NCBI RefSeq assembly: GCF_015547515.1
Contig: NZ_JADMVE010000007.1
Coordinates: 124,001 to 188,000 of the forward strand
DNA from: Eubacterium sp. 1001713B170207_170306_E7
Lineage (GTDB): Bacteria; Bacillota; Clostridia; Eubacteriales; Eubacteriaceae
Length of the DNA: 64,000 nt
Reading direction: 5' to 3'
The notes under the pieces: generated by a model
What the model was told of the DNA's origin: nothing
The model's database searches: none
Seen by the model: only the letters and a program-made list of their open reading frames with translations
Shown: piece by piece, positions 26,495-34,455 of the stretch
How positions within the stretch are numbered: the stretch's first letter is position 1
Layout of the letters: each line of letters begins with the position of its first letter
Program-made: the position numbers and the translations under genes

Positions 26495-26523
26495 GAGACG
26501 TCCCGTCAGGGGCGTCTCTTTTT
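26495..26523 (+). terminator. Intrinsic terminator, copy 2 of a duplicated sequence
   Basis: Same 29 bases as at 22553-22581, followed by a diverged copy of the same promoter segment (AGAGGTTATAAT). Confidence 0.88.
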
Positions 26524-26613
26524 GCATTTAAAGGAGATCTGCCTGCAAAAAAGCTGTTCAACAGCCAAAAAAGAGGTTATAATGAAGAAAAAGAAGAAAA
26601 TGAAGGAGTACCA

Positions 26614-28089
26614 ATGGAGAAAGAAAACTTTATTGAACGATTCTGGAAAGTCAAAGCCTCGGGCTCAACCGTCAGGACGGAAATCATCGCCGGGTTTACG
26701 ACCTTTTTGACCATGGCCTACATTGTATTTGTCAATCCGGCCATTATCGCGGCCCCGGCAGGCGTGGACGCCGCTTACTTTTTTGGGGCCGACGCCCAGT
26801 CCGTCCAGTCGGCCCTCTTTGTGGCCACCTGCCTCTGCGCCTGCATGGGCACCCTGCTCATGGCCTTTCTGGCCCGGGTGCCCTTTGCCCAGGCGCCGGG
26901 CATGGGGCTCAACGCTTTTTTTGCCTATACCATCATGCTGGGCATGGGCAAAACCTACGCCGAGGCCCTGGCCATTGTGCTCATCTCAGGCCTTTTATTC
27001 ATTATCCTCACGGTCACCGGCCTGCGGGAGGCCATCGTGCGGGGCATACCGGCCAACATACGGGTCGCCATATCCGGGGGGATCGGCCTGTTTATCGCCT
27101 ACAGCGGCCTCAAAAACGCCGGCCTGATCCAGTTTACCCTGGATCCGGGCACCTATCAGGTCACCAACCCGGCGGCCGCCCTGGGCCAGAGCACCATTGT
27201 GGCAAACGCCTCGGCCATTCCCAGCCTGGTGGACTTTTCGACCTGGACGCCTGAGACCGCCGGCGCGGCTCTGGCGCTTCTCGGGCTCATTATCATCGGG
27301 GTGCTCTACGCCCGCAAATGCCGGGGCTATATTTTCATCGGGATTGTCATCACCGCGGTGATCGGTATTCCCCTGGGCGTTACGGCCCTGCCCCAGTCCA
27401 TTGATTTCAGCCGCATCGGCCTCCAGTTCCAGGACTGGGTCCAGATTTCCCTGCTGCGTCTGGATTTTTCTTCTCTGATTCATGAGGGCAGCCTCATCGG
27501 CACCCTTTTCAACATTCTGATGGTGGTCGTGGCCTTTTCACTGGTCGATATGTTCGACACCCTGGGCACCATCATCGGCACGGCCCAGCAGGCGGGCATG
27601 CTGGACGAAAAGGGCGAGTTCCCGGCCCTCAAGCGCACCCTCATGGCCGACGCGGTGGCTACCACCGCCGGGGCGCTCATGGGCTCCTCCACGGTCACCA
27701 CCTTTGTGGAGTCCAGCACGGGCATCTCCGAGGGGGGGCGCACCGGGCTGACGGCCTTTGTCACGGCCGTGCTCTTTCTGGCCGCCCTGGCCCTTTCGCC
27801 AGTGCTGGGCATTATCCCGTCCGCGGCCACGGCGCCGGCCCTTATCTTTGTGGGCGTGCTGATGATCAGCCCCATCAGGAGCATTGATTTTGACGACATC
27901 ACAGAGGCGATCCCGGCCTTTGTGACCCTGCTGTTCATGCCGCTCACCTTCTCCATTGCCGACGGCATTGCCTTTGGGCTTATCACCTATGTGCTGCTCA
28001 AAGCCTTAACCGGGCATTATAAGGCTGTTCAGCCTGTGACCACGGTGCTGGCCCTGCTGTTTGTGCTGCGGTTTTTGTTTATGCAGTAG
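26614..28089 (+). CDS. NCS2-family purine (guanine/hypoxanthine) permease
   Basis: 491 aa with about 12-14 membrane segments. Start preceded by AAGGAG five bases upstream. Matches the AzgA/PbuG branch of nucleobase-cation symporters: TEIIAGFTTFLTMAYIVFVNP near residue 20, APGMGLNAFFAYT near 90, and DMFDTLGTIIGTAQQAGM with downstream SSTVTTFVESSTGI near 310-370. Imports purine bases using a cation gradient. The promoter segment duplicates the one before the surface protein at 22677. No purine riboswitch was found in the short leader. A hairpin without T-run lies at about 28118-28148 after the gene. Confidence 0.92.
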   Translation: MEKENFIERFWKVKASGSTVRTEIIAGFTTFLTMAYIVFVNPAIIAAPAGVDAAYFFGADAQSVQSALFVATCLCACMGTLLMAFLARVPFAQAPGMGLNAFFAYTIMLGMGKTYAEALAIVLISGLLFIILTVTGLREAIVRGIPANIRVAISGGIGLFIAYSGLKNAGLIQFTLDPGTYQVTNPAAALGQSTIVANASAIPSLVDFSTWTPETAGAALALLGLIIIGVLYARKCRGYIFIGIVITAVIGIPLGVTALPQSIDFSRIGLQFQDWVQISLLRLDFSSLIHEGSLIGTLFNILMVVVAFSLVDMFDTLGTIIGTAQQAGMLDEKGEFPALKRTLMADAVATTAGALMGSSTVTTFVESSTGISEGGRTGLTAFVTAVLFLAALALSPVLGIIPSAATAPALIFVGVLMISPIRSIDFDDITEAIPAFVTLLFMPLTFSIADGIAFGLITYVLLKALTGHYKAVQPVTTVLALLFVLRFLFMQ

Positions 28090-28184
28090 CGGGCCCGAAG
28101 GTGAACCCGGCCAGACAAAGGGCAGAGGGCGTCAAGCGCGCCCTGCCCGGATCGGGTATCCTTTAGATAAAGGAGGTGCGCACA

Positions 28185-29090
28185 ATGCACGCATGGGAAG
28201 CGATCCAGAGCACTCTGGATTATATTGAGACACATATGGACGAAACAATCAGGATTGAAGCGCTGGCGCAGCGGGCGGCCTTATCGCCCTTTTACTACCA
28301 GCGGTTGTTCTCCCGGCTGGTCAAAAAGCCGGTGCGGGAGTACATAAGACTGCGGCGTCTGGCACGGGCCAGCACCATGCTGAGGGAGGGGGATGTCCGT
28401 ATTCTGGACATTGCCCTGGACTGCGGCTTTGGCAGCCACGAGGGCTTTACCCGGGCCTTCCGGGACGCCTTTGGCCTGACTCCGGCCCAGTACCGGGAGC
28501 GCCCCGTGGCCCTGAACCAGTTTGACAAGCCGGACCTGCTGTTAAATTACGTGCTGGTCGACGAGGGGGTGCCCCTCATCAGCGAGGGACTGGTGCTGGA
28601 AATGAACCGCCGGGCGTTAAGGGAGCCCATCCGGTTTATGGGCATCAGCGGTTACGTGCCCATCGACGGCCAGATGCCCCTGGGCGAGGCCACCGGCGTG
28701 GACATTCCCGGGCAGATCTGGGAGCGGTTCCACTGCCAGAAGCACCGGATCCCGCGGGTGCCGGACAGCCGGGAGGTGGGCGTGGCCTATATGGGAGACG
28801 CGCCCGGGGGCTGCTTTACCTATTTTACCGGGGCCGAGGTGGCGCCCGGTGCCGAGGATGACGGATTTACGGCCTGGGAGCTGCCGGCCCGGGAGTACGT
28901 GGTCTGCGGCTTTGAGGCCGAGAGCTTTGAGGAGCTGGTCACCGCCGCCCTCAACAAGGCGGTCAAATACAGCGCCCAGTGGCTTGAGCAAAAGGGCCTG
29001 GTCATGGCGGCCTACTCGCCGGAGCTCTATTATCAGCGGGATCAGGCCGTGCCCTACATGGAGCTGTGGATGCCCGCGAACAAAGGCTAA
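28185..29090 (+). CDS. AraC-family regulator with GyrI-like effector domain
   Basis: 301 aa from ATG 28185; the GTG three codons earlier lies in the ribosome binding site (AAAGGAGG). The N-terminus holds two helix-turn-helix motifs of the AraC type (IEALAQRAALSPFYYQRLF and ILDIALDCGFGSHEGFTRAF). Residues about 120-300 resemble a GyrI-like small-molecule binding domain (PIRFMGISGYVPI, then FTAWELPAREYVVCGF). Such regulators often respond to drugs or metabolites. The neighbouring small protein gene follows 43 bp downstream and is the likely target or partner. Confidence 0.9.
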   Translation: MHAWEAIQSTLDYIETHMDETIRIEALAQRAALSPFYYQRLFSRLVKKPVREYIRLRRLARASTMLREGDVRILDIALDCGFGSHEGFTRAFRDAFGLTPAQYRERPVALNQFDKPDLLLNYVLVDEGVPLISEGLVLEMNRRALREPIRFMGISGYVPIDGQMPLGEATGVDIPGQIWERFHCQKHRIPRVPDSREVGVAYMGDAPGGCFTYFTGAEVAPGAEDDGFTAWELPAREYVVCGFEAESFEELVTAALNKAVKYSAQWLEQKGLVMAAYSPELYYQRDQAVPYMELWMPANKG

Positions 29091-29133
29091 GGAACGTACC
29101 GAAAACAATGGATAACAATGGAGGAATCAGCCT

Positions 29134-29595
29134 ATGAAGGGTTTTATTGAAGCACTGGTAAGCGAAGGAAAAAACAAGGCGCTGCCTGAGGCCTATGATT
29201 ATTTTGGAAAGCTGGTTGGCAGCTGGGAAATAGACTATGTTGACAACGGCAGTGGCCGTGTCATAAAAGGCGAGTGGCATTTTTCACGGGTTCTTGAGGG
29301 AATGGCCATACAGGACGTTATTGTCCTGCCCGGCTTTGAATACGGCACCACCCTGCGGGTCTACAACCCGGCCACCTGCGCCTGGGACGTGGCGTACTGC
29401 TATACGGGAAGAATCATGCGGTTTGAGGCCAGAAAGCAGGATGGCAGGATCGTTCTCACAGGTCTTGAGGATGCGCGCAGAAAATGGGTTTTCGCCGAAA
29501 TTGAGGACAGCCATTTTCACTGGCAGGATGTGAGCGTAAAAGAGGACGGCGCGTGGCAGGTGAATTTTGATGTATACGCCAAACGGATTGGATAA
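29134..29595 (+). CDS. DUF1579-like small protein
   Basis: 153 aa, start with AATGGAGG upstream. The sequence (LVGSWEIDYVDNGSGRVIKGEWHFSRVLEGMAIQD, then GTTLRVYNPATCAWDVAYCYTGR) shows the repeated strand pattern of DUF1579 / lipocalin-like stress-associated proteins. No signal peptide. It lies 43 bp after the AraC regulator on the same strand and shares its terminator, so co-transcription is likely. Function unknown; ligand binding is inferred from fold only. Confidence 0.75.
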   Translation: MKGFIEALVSEGKNKALPEAYDYFGKLVGSWEIDYVDNGSGRVIKGEWHFSRVLEGMAIQDVIVLPGFEYGTTLRVYNPATCAWDVAYCYTGRIMRFEARKQDGRIVLTGLEDARRKWVFAEIEDSHFHWQDVSVKEDGAWQVNFDVYAKRIG

Positions 29596-29626
29596 GCGGC
29601 CCGGCGCTCCGGCGTCCGGCCAACAC

Positions 29627-29667
29627 AAAGAGGGACGACCAGCCTGTTGCTGATCGTCCCTCTTTTA
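29627..29667. terminator. Bidirectional intrinsic terminator
   Basis: AAAGAGGGACGA-CAG / CTG-TCGTCCCTCTTT stem with seven-base loop, T-rich on both sides, between the DUF1579-like gene and the leftward subtilisin. Confidence 0.88.
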
Positions 29668-29690
29668 TTGTCAGATGCTCCTTTATGGCA

Positions 29691-32600
29691 CTAATGAAGC
29701 TTTTGTTTTCGGTACAGGAGCAGCCCCGCTGCGCAGGCGGCCAGCAGGACAGCGGCGGCCAGGATAGCCGCGCTGCCGCTCACAAAGCCGGTGGAAGCAT
29801 TGCCGCCGGCGCCCGGGCTGTCCGGCGTTTCCGGCGTCACCGGATTTACGGGATCAACGGGTTTTTCCGGTTTATCGCCGGGCTGGGCCAGGGTTTTGAC
29901 ACTGCGGTCCACGCTGAACACGCGGTTATTTTCGGCGTAGTTGGTTTCCCCCAAAACGTAGAAGGCGTCCTGATAGGCAGTGCCCACGCCGTTGTAAACC
30001 CGGCCGGTGCTCACGATTTTGCCCGTGGGCTCAAAGCCGCCCGCGTCAAACCGCAGGGCGTAGGTGTCGGCCGTGACCTGGCCGCTTCCAGGATCGGTGA
30101 CCACCGGGCCGGAGAAAAGCATGCCGCCGTCGACCGTTCCCCAGGTCCCGGTGTAGTCCTGGCTCTGGGCCAGCCCCTGGGGCAGGACGTTATCCCGGAC
30201 CAGGGTGCTCTGGCCGTTTTCGATTTTTTCGAGGCCGTCGACCAGCTCGGCCTTGGTGCCGCCGGCCACGTAAACAGCGCCGTCCCCGGTGTAGGCCACC
30301 GCGGGCGCCACACGTCCGGTGGACAGCTCGCCGATTTTCTCGCTGGTCTGGGCGGCGATATCCAGGCGGATAATGGATTTCTGGGAATAGACGTCATTGC
30401 CCACTGTGGTCTTGCCGCCAATGAACAGCACCTCGCTGCCGGTGTTGACCAGGGAGGCGTTGAGAACCGGAGCGATCTGGTCTGTGGTAAAGCGGGTCCA
30501 GGCGTCGGTATCCGGGTCGTAGACGGCAATACCGGCCTTTTCGTCGTACTCGGTGGCGATGACCAGCCGGCCCTCCCAGGTACAGGCGCTGTTGGCGGAC
30601 GGGTAGACCGCCGGATCACTGTTCAGCCGGGTCCAGCCGTTGCTTTCGGCAGCGCCCGGGGTGTAGCGCCAGAACTCAAGACTGCCGCTCTGGTTAACGC
30701 CCGCGTAATACAGGCTGCCGCCCAGGCCGGTGAGACTGCCGGAGGTGCTGTCGTAAAAGCGGGTGTCATCGGGCAGGGGCAGGCGCTCGTACAGGCTGCT
30801 GACCGCGCCCAGCTCAAAGGACTGGTGGCCCGGACCCTTGTCCGAGGTCACCTCAACCCGCTTGAGGCCGGCGGTCATGCCCTCGGGCAGCGCCGCCACA
30901 ATGCTTTCATCCGATGAGGCGGTCACTGCAGCGGGGACGCCGTCAATGGTGACCGTTGGCGTCTTGCCGAAGAAATACCCGCCGATGGCCAGCTGGTTGT
31001 CCCCGGTGGGCACCGCGCTGTTGATGACTGGCACAGTATTCCCGGCCAGCGCCAGGTCGAGCTGGGCCAGGCCTCCGGAGACGCTTTTGCCGGCCTGGCT
31101 GTCGATTTTTTTGACACTGCCAATGACACGGGCCGCGGTTTTGGCAGCGTCTTTATCGTCAAAGTGTTTTGCCAGGATGGCGGCCTCCCCGGCAACGGCC
31201 GGCGTGGCCATGGAGGTGCCGCTCTTGGATTCGTAGGCAGCGGTTTGATCGCCAAGGGAAAAATTGTCAAAGTAGAGTGTGCCGGGCGTGATAGGGGTAT
31301 TGTCCAGAAGCTGCCCAGCCGTGTATACCCGCACCTGGAAATGTCCGTAGTCGGTATTGGCCGGCAGGGTGAAGGACGCGCTGGTCCAGCTGTCCACGCT
31401 GCCGTAGCAAGGGGTCAGGGCCTCCCACACAGGCTGGTTCTCACTGTCGAGACCGGTGGTCCGGACCTCGATGAAGGTATTGATCAGGTAGAGGCTCTGT
31501 TCATTGGTGGGATCGGCCCAGAGCATGTAGGACAGGTAGCGGTAAGGGGTCAGGGATAAATCCTGGGCTTGGCTGACAAGCACCGGAGCGGCCGAGTCGT
31601 GGGTGAGCATCAGGCTTTGGCTGCCTTCAAAGGCCCGGGTGCCGGTCAGCTCCGCGGTGCTCCCGGTTCCGGGCTCAAGGTCAACGGTCCAGGTGTCAGC
31701 GCCGCCGCCCTCAAAGCCGTTCATGAGCGGGCTTTTGACATAGCGCGGGTCGGCGGTGCCCATGCTGGTGGGAATGGCGGATAAAATCTCGTCGCCGGGA
31801 GCGGCCACGTCGGTGGTGATGGCGCCGTAATTGCTGAAGGACGCCAGATCGCCGTTGATGTCCGAGGCGTTGACCGCCACGGCGTAGGGGTTGTCCCGGA
31901 GGGTAGAGACGGTCTTGGAGGCGGTGTCGCAGTCTGAGGATTCATTGCCTGAGGCAAAAACGCTCACGACGCCGTCACGGCCCAGGGCGGTAACGGCGCG
32001 GTCAATGGCCTGGCCGCCGCTGGGGCCGCCCCAGGAGTTGCTGGTAACCGTGACGTTCACGCCCTGGCGGACTGCGTTCAGCACATAGGAAAAGCCTTTG
32101 AGAATGTCTGAGCTCAGCATGCTCCCGCTGTCGTTTCCGATTTTGACGGCCATGATCTGCGCGCCACTGGTAATGCCGCTGATGCCCGTGTGGTTCCAGG
32201 AGCCGGCAATCACGCCTGCGCAGTGGGTGCCGTGGCTGTTGTCGTCCATGGGGTCGCGGCTGTCGTAGGGCGCGCCGCTGCTGTTGGCGGCAACGGCGTT
32301 GTAGCCGTATTGGCCCCCGCCGAGGGCGGCCTGGAGAGTCTCGTCCGCGGTCCACATCACATCCTTCAGGTCCTCGTGGGTGTAATCCACGCCCGAGTCC
32401 AGCACGGCGACCACGGTGCCGCCGGTATCCACCGCCGGGTCTGGCGTACCGTCGCTCTTGTAGCAGTTCCAGCCTTCAACGGCCATGCTGAAGCGGCCGT
32501 CTTTGTCATAGGCCCACTGGTCCGGGGTCAGGTCCTTGGTGCCAGAAGCGGCAGCGCGGTCCTCGGTGACGCTGTAGAGATAATTGGGCTCGGCGAAGAC

Positions 32601-32936
32601 GACGGTGTCCAGCTCCCGCAGCGCCTCGATGAGCTCAGCGGTGCTCAGGGTGCCGGAGCGCACCAGCTTCAGGCTTTCGGCGGGCCCGGCGCTGCGGCTG
32701 TAGGTGTCTGAGGGGCTGGCTAAAGGCATCAGTTCCTCGGCGCCGGCCAGCAGGGGTGAGACAGCGCTGCGGCTGTAAAGGCCTGCGGGGCTGTCCGTCA
32801 CGCAGACAATGGCCTCACCCTCAACGTAATCGCCGGTGATGGGCGCCGGGGCTTCCGCGGTCTGGGCCAGAGCAGCGGCGGGCATGCTGCCCAGGGCCAG
32901 GAACGCGGTGAGTAACAGGGCAAATAGTTTTTTCAT
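29691..32936 (-). CDS. Cell-surface subtilisin-like serine protease (S8), paralogue 3
   Basis: 1081 aa from ATG 32936 (GGAGG five bases upstream). A longer 20-residue extension is ruled out because the promoter's -10 lies inside it. Signal peptide ends ALAQ. Propeptide has GEAIVCVTD. Triad: Asp180 in VAVLDSGVDYTHEDL, His235 in SHGTHCAGVIAG and Ser575 in SGTSMATPAVAG. The long beta-rich insertion before Ser, an IPT/TIG-like domain and Kelch-like repeats match paralogues 1 and 2. Ends PVDPVNPVTPETP, NASTGFV, a hydrophobic helix and YRKQK. It lies 13 kb from its relatives but keeps the same architecture and an AAACGGT element, arguing for membership in the same regulon. Confidence 0.93.
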   Translation of the reverse strand: MKKLFALLLTAFLALGSMPAAALAQTAEAPAPITGDYVEGEAIVCVTDSPAGLYSRSAVSPLLAGAEELMPLASPSDTYSRSAGPAESLKLVRSGTLSTAELIEALRELDTVVFAEPNYLYSVTEDRAAASGTKDLTPDQWAYDKDGRFSMAVEGWNCYKSDGTPDPAVDTGGTVVAVLDSGVDYTHEDLKDVMWTADETLQAALGGGQYGYNAVAANSSGAPYDSRDPMDDNSHGTHCAGVIAGSWNHTGISGITSGAQIMAVKIGNDSGSMLSSDILKGFSYVLNAVRQGVNVTVTSNSWGGPSGGQAIDRAVTALGRDGVVSVFASGNESSDCDTASKTVSTLRDNPYAVAVNASDINGDLASFSNYGAITTDVAAPGDEILSAIPTSMGTADPRYVKSPLMNGFEGGGADTWTVDLEPGTGSTAELTGTRAFEGSQSLMLTHDSAAPVLVSQAQDLSLTPYRYLSYMLWADPTNEQSLYLINTFIEVRTTGLDSENQPVWEALTPCYGSVDSWTSASFTLPANTDYGHFQVRVYTAGQLLDNTPITPGTLYFDNFSLGDQTAAYESKSGTSMATPAVAGEAAILAKHFDDKDAAKTAARVIGSVKKIDSQAGKSVSGGLAQLDLALAGNTVPVINSAVPTGDNQLAIGGYFFGKTPTVTIDGVPAAVTASSDESIVAALPEGMTAGLKRVEVTSDKGPGHQSFELGAVSSLYERLPLPDDTRFYDSTSGSLTGLGGSLYYAGVNQSGSLEFWRYTPGAAESNGWTRLNSDPAVYPSANSACTWEGRLVIATEYDEKAGIAVYDPDTDAWTRFTTDQIAPVLNASLVNTGSEVLFIGGKTTVGNDVYSQKSIIRLDIAAQTSEKIGELSTGRVAPAVAYTGDGAVYVAGGTKAELVDGLEKIENGQSTLVRDNVLPQGLAQSQDYTGTWGTVDGGMLFSGPVVTDPGSGQVTADTYALRFDAGGFEPTGKIVSTGRVYNGVGTAYQDAFYVLGETNYAENNRVFSVDRSVKTLAQPGDKPEKPVDPVNPVTPETPDSPGAGGNASTGFVSGSAAILAAAVLLAACAAGLLLYRKQKLH

Positions 32937-32969
32937 AACTTCCTCCATAGGATAATCGGTATTAAATTT

Positions 32970-33011
32970 ATTATAACACAGATAAACCGTTTTCAAAACA
33001 AAAAGCGGTTT
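32970..33011 (-). promoter_or_regulatory. Promoter and candidate LytTR site of third subtilisin
   Basis: Minus strand TATAAT at 32975-32970. AAACGGTTT (from 32992) lies between -10 and -35, and a related AAACCGCTT starts 19 bp upstream (33011). The placement differs from the other subtilisins, so the mode of control may differ. Confidence 0.45.
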
Positions 33012-33019
33012 GTTTGGAT

Positions 33020-33054
33020 AAAGAAAAAACGCCAGGCCCGGAGGCCGGCGTTTA
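33020..33054 (-). terminator. Intrinsic terminator after transglutaminase-like gene
   Basis: Minus strand AAACGCCGGCC / GGCC-GGCGTTTT hairpin followed by T-rich sequence. Confidence 0.8.
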
Positions 33055-33062
33055 AGGCGTGG

Positions 33063-34427
33063 TCAGTCAATGGGAACCATCTCCACGATCACGCGCTCCT
33101 CGTCGAAATCATGGAAGGTGAGGCGGCGGTTTTCATATTCGCATTCGCCGCGCTGGTTGTCGTAGGGATCGGCCCGCAGGTAGGTTTTCGGCGGGTCAAA
33201 GTCCAGCTGGAACTCGGAGTTGGCCGCCATGCGGAAGGGCTCCAGATTGCCGAAGTAGAAATTCCAGCGGTTTTCAGCGCCGTTTCTGTAGGCGCTGCCC
33301 CCAAAGGAGCAGTCGCAGTGCAGCCAGCCGTAGGGCGCGACGTAAAACATGGCCCAGTCGTGGTTGCCGATGCTGGCCGGATTGACGTAAGAGCCGGACT
33401 GCCATTTGGCCGGGATACCCGCGCAGCGGCACAGGGTAATGAACAGCAGGGCCTGGATGCCGCAGTCGCCCTTGAGCCCGGTGGCCATGTAGTCCGGGAT
33501 GTTGACAATGGTCAGGTATTCGCGCACGTAGGAGTAGTGCACCCGGGTGGTGATAAAATCATAAATTTTGCGGGCCTTGATCAGCGGATTGGTTTCGCCG
33601 CCGGTCAGCTCCTCGCACAGGGCGCGGATATAGGGTGAGAAGACAATGTGGGGCTGGAGCTCCTGGGTCTCAAAATCCGGCTGCACCGGGTCCACCTTTT
33701 CGGGGTCCGGGTTCACGTATTTCGCACGGTTTTCATAGGAATATTCCACGGTAAAGGTGTCGCCCGCTTCCAGGGGTTTTTCAAAATAGACGGTGCGCTG
33801 GCCGTAGGTTTCGTCCGCGATCTTCACCGGCTCTGGTGAGATGTCAATGAGCTTGATCTTGCTGATCTGGTCGGCGTTCTGCGGAATGGGCAGGTAAACG
33901 CGGATGAGGCTGCCCAGCTCCTCGGCTTCTTTTTTGATCTTAACCCTGTGGCGGATGTGGATGAAGTAGTTCTTTTCACCCTTTTCGATCATCTCGTTGA
34001 CCGTCTCGTCCAGGATTTCCACAGGGCTTACCTCAATGGTCTTCTGGTCCTCGTCCACCTCGATGTCCTTGTATTTGGGCACGGTTTTGGCAATGCTGGC
34101 CACAAACATGTCCTGAAAATGCACGGTGCCGTTCACGTAGATCCAGTCCGCGTAGCCGTCGTCCTTGAGGGTCTCGAGGTCTTCCCTGGTAAAACCAGGC
34201 ACCTTTTCCTGCATCATTTTCAGAGCCTCGTCGTAGGCGTAGGGGTACTGTATGGGCAGCTCGGCCAGTATGGCCAGCTCCAGCTCCAGCCGTTCGGCCA
34301 GGGCCTTTGGAATGGGGCGTTCCAGATACTTTTTGATGAGGCCGGCGGCTTTGTCAAAGTCGCCCCAGGCCTTGAGCAGGGCCACGTCCTCGGGCAGGTT
34401 GGTTTTAAGGGCTTGCATGTTGTTCAT
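33063..34427 (-). CDS. Transglutaminase-like superfamily protein
   Basis: 454 aa, no signal peptide. The C-terminal half holds a transglutaminase/protease core: Cys in KGDCGIQALLF, His in NHDWAMFYV and Asp in LHCDCSFGG, in the order of the Cys-His-Asp triad. The N-terminal 200 residues contain a beta-rich domain (VEVSPVEILDE, then IKIDISPEPVK). Bacterial relatives are mostly peptidases or amidases, seldom cross-linkers. Located directly beside pepD with 28 bp between, on the same strand, so a dipeptide or peptide degradation unit is plausible. Confidence 0.85.
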   Translation of the reverse strand: MNNMQALKTNLPEDVALLKAWGDFDKAAGLIKKYLERPIPKALAERLELELAILAELPIQYPYAYDEALKMMQEKVPGFTREDLETLKDDGYADWIYVNGTVHFQDMFVASIAKTVPKYKDIEVDEDQKTIEVSPVEILDETVNEMIEKGEKNYFIHIRHRVKIKKEAEELGSLIRVYLPIPQNADQISKIKLIDISPEPVKIADETYGQRTVYFEKPLEAGDTFTVEYSYENRAKYVNPDPEKVDPVQPDFETQELQPHIVFSPYIRALCEELTGGETNPLIKARKIYDFITTRVHYSYVREYLTIVNIPDYMATGLKGDCGIQALLFITLCRCAGIPAKWQSGSYVNPASIGNHDWAMFYVAPYGWLHCDCSFGGSAYRNGAENRWNFYFGNLEPFRMAANSEFQLDFDPPKTYLRADPYDNQRGECEYENRRLTFHDFDEERVIVEMVPID

Positions 34428-34455
34428 TTCTTTTCTTCCTCCTTGTGGCAGTAAT

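Noticed and set aside
26524-26613. Purine riboswitch expected before the NCS2 permease
   Set aside because: The leader is too short and lacks the conserved loop-loop structure.
28118-28148. GC-rich hairpin after the purine permease
   Set aside because: Strong stem but no T-run, so it was not listed as a terminator.
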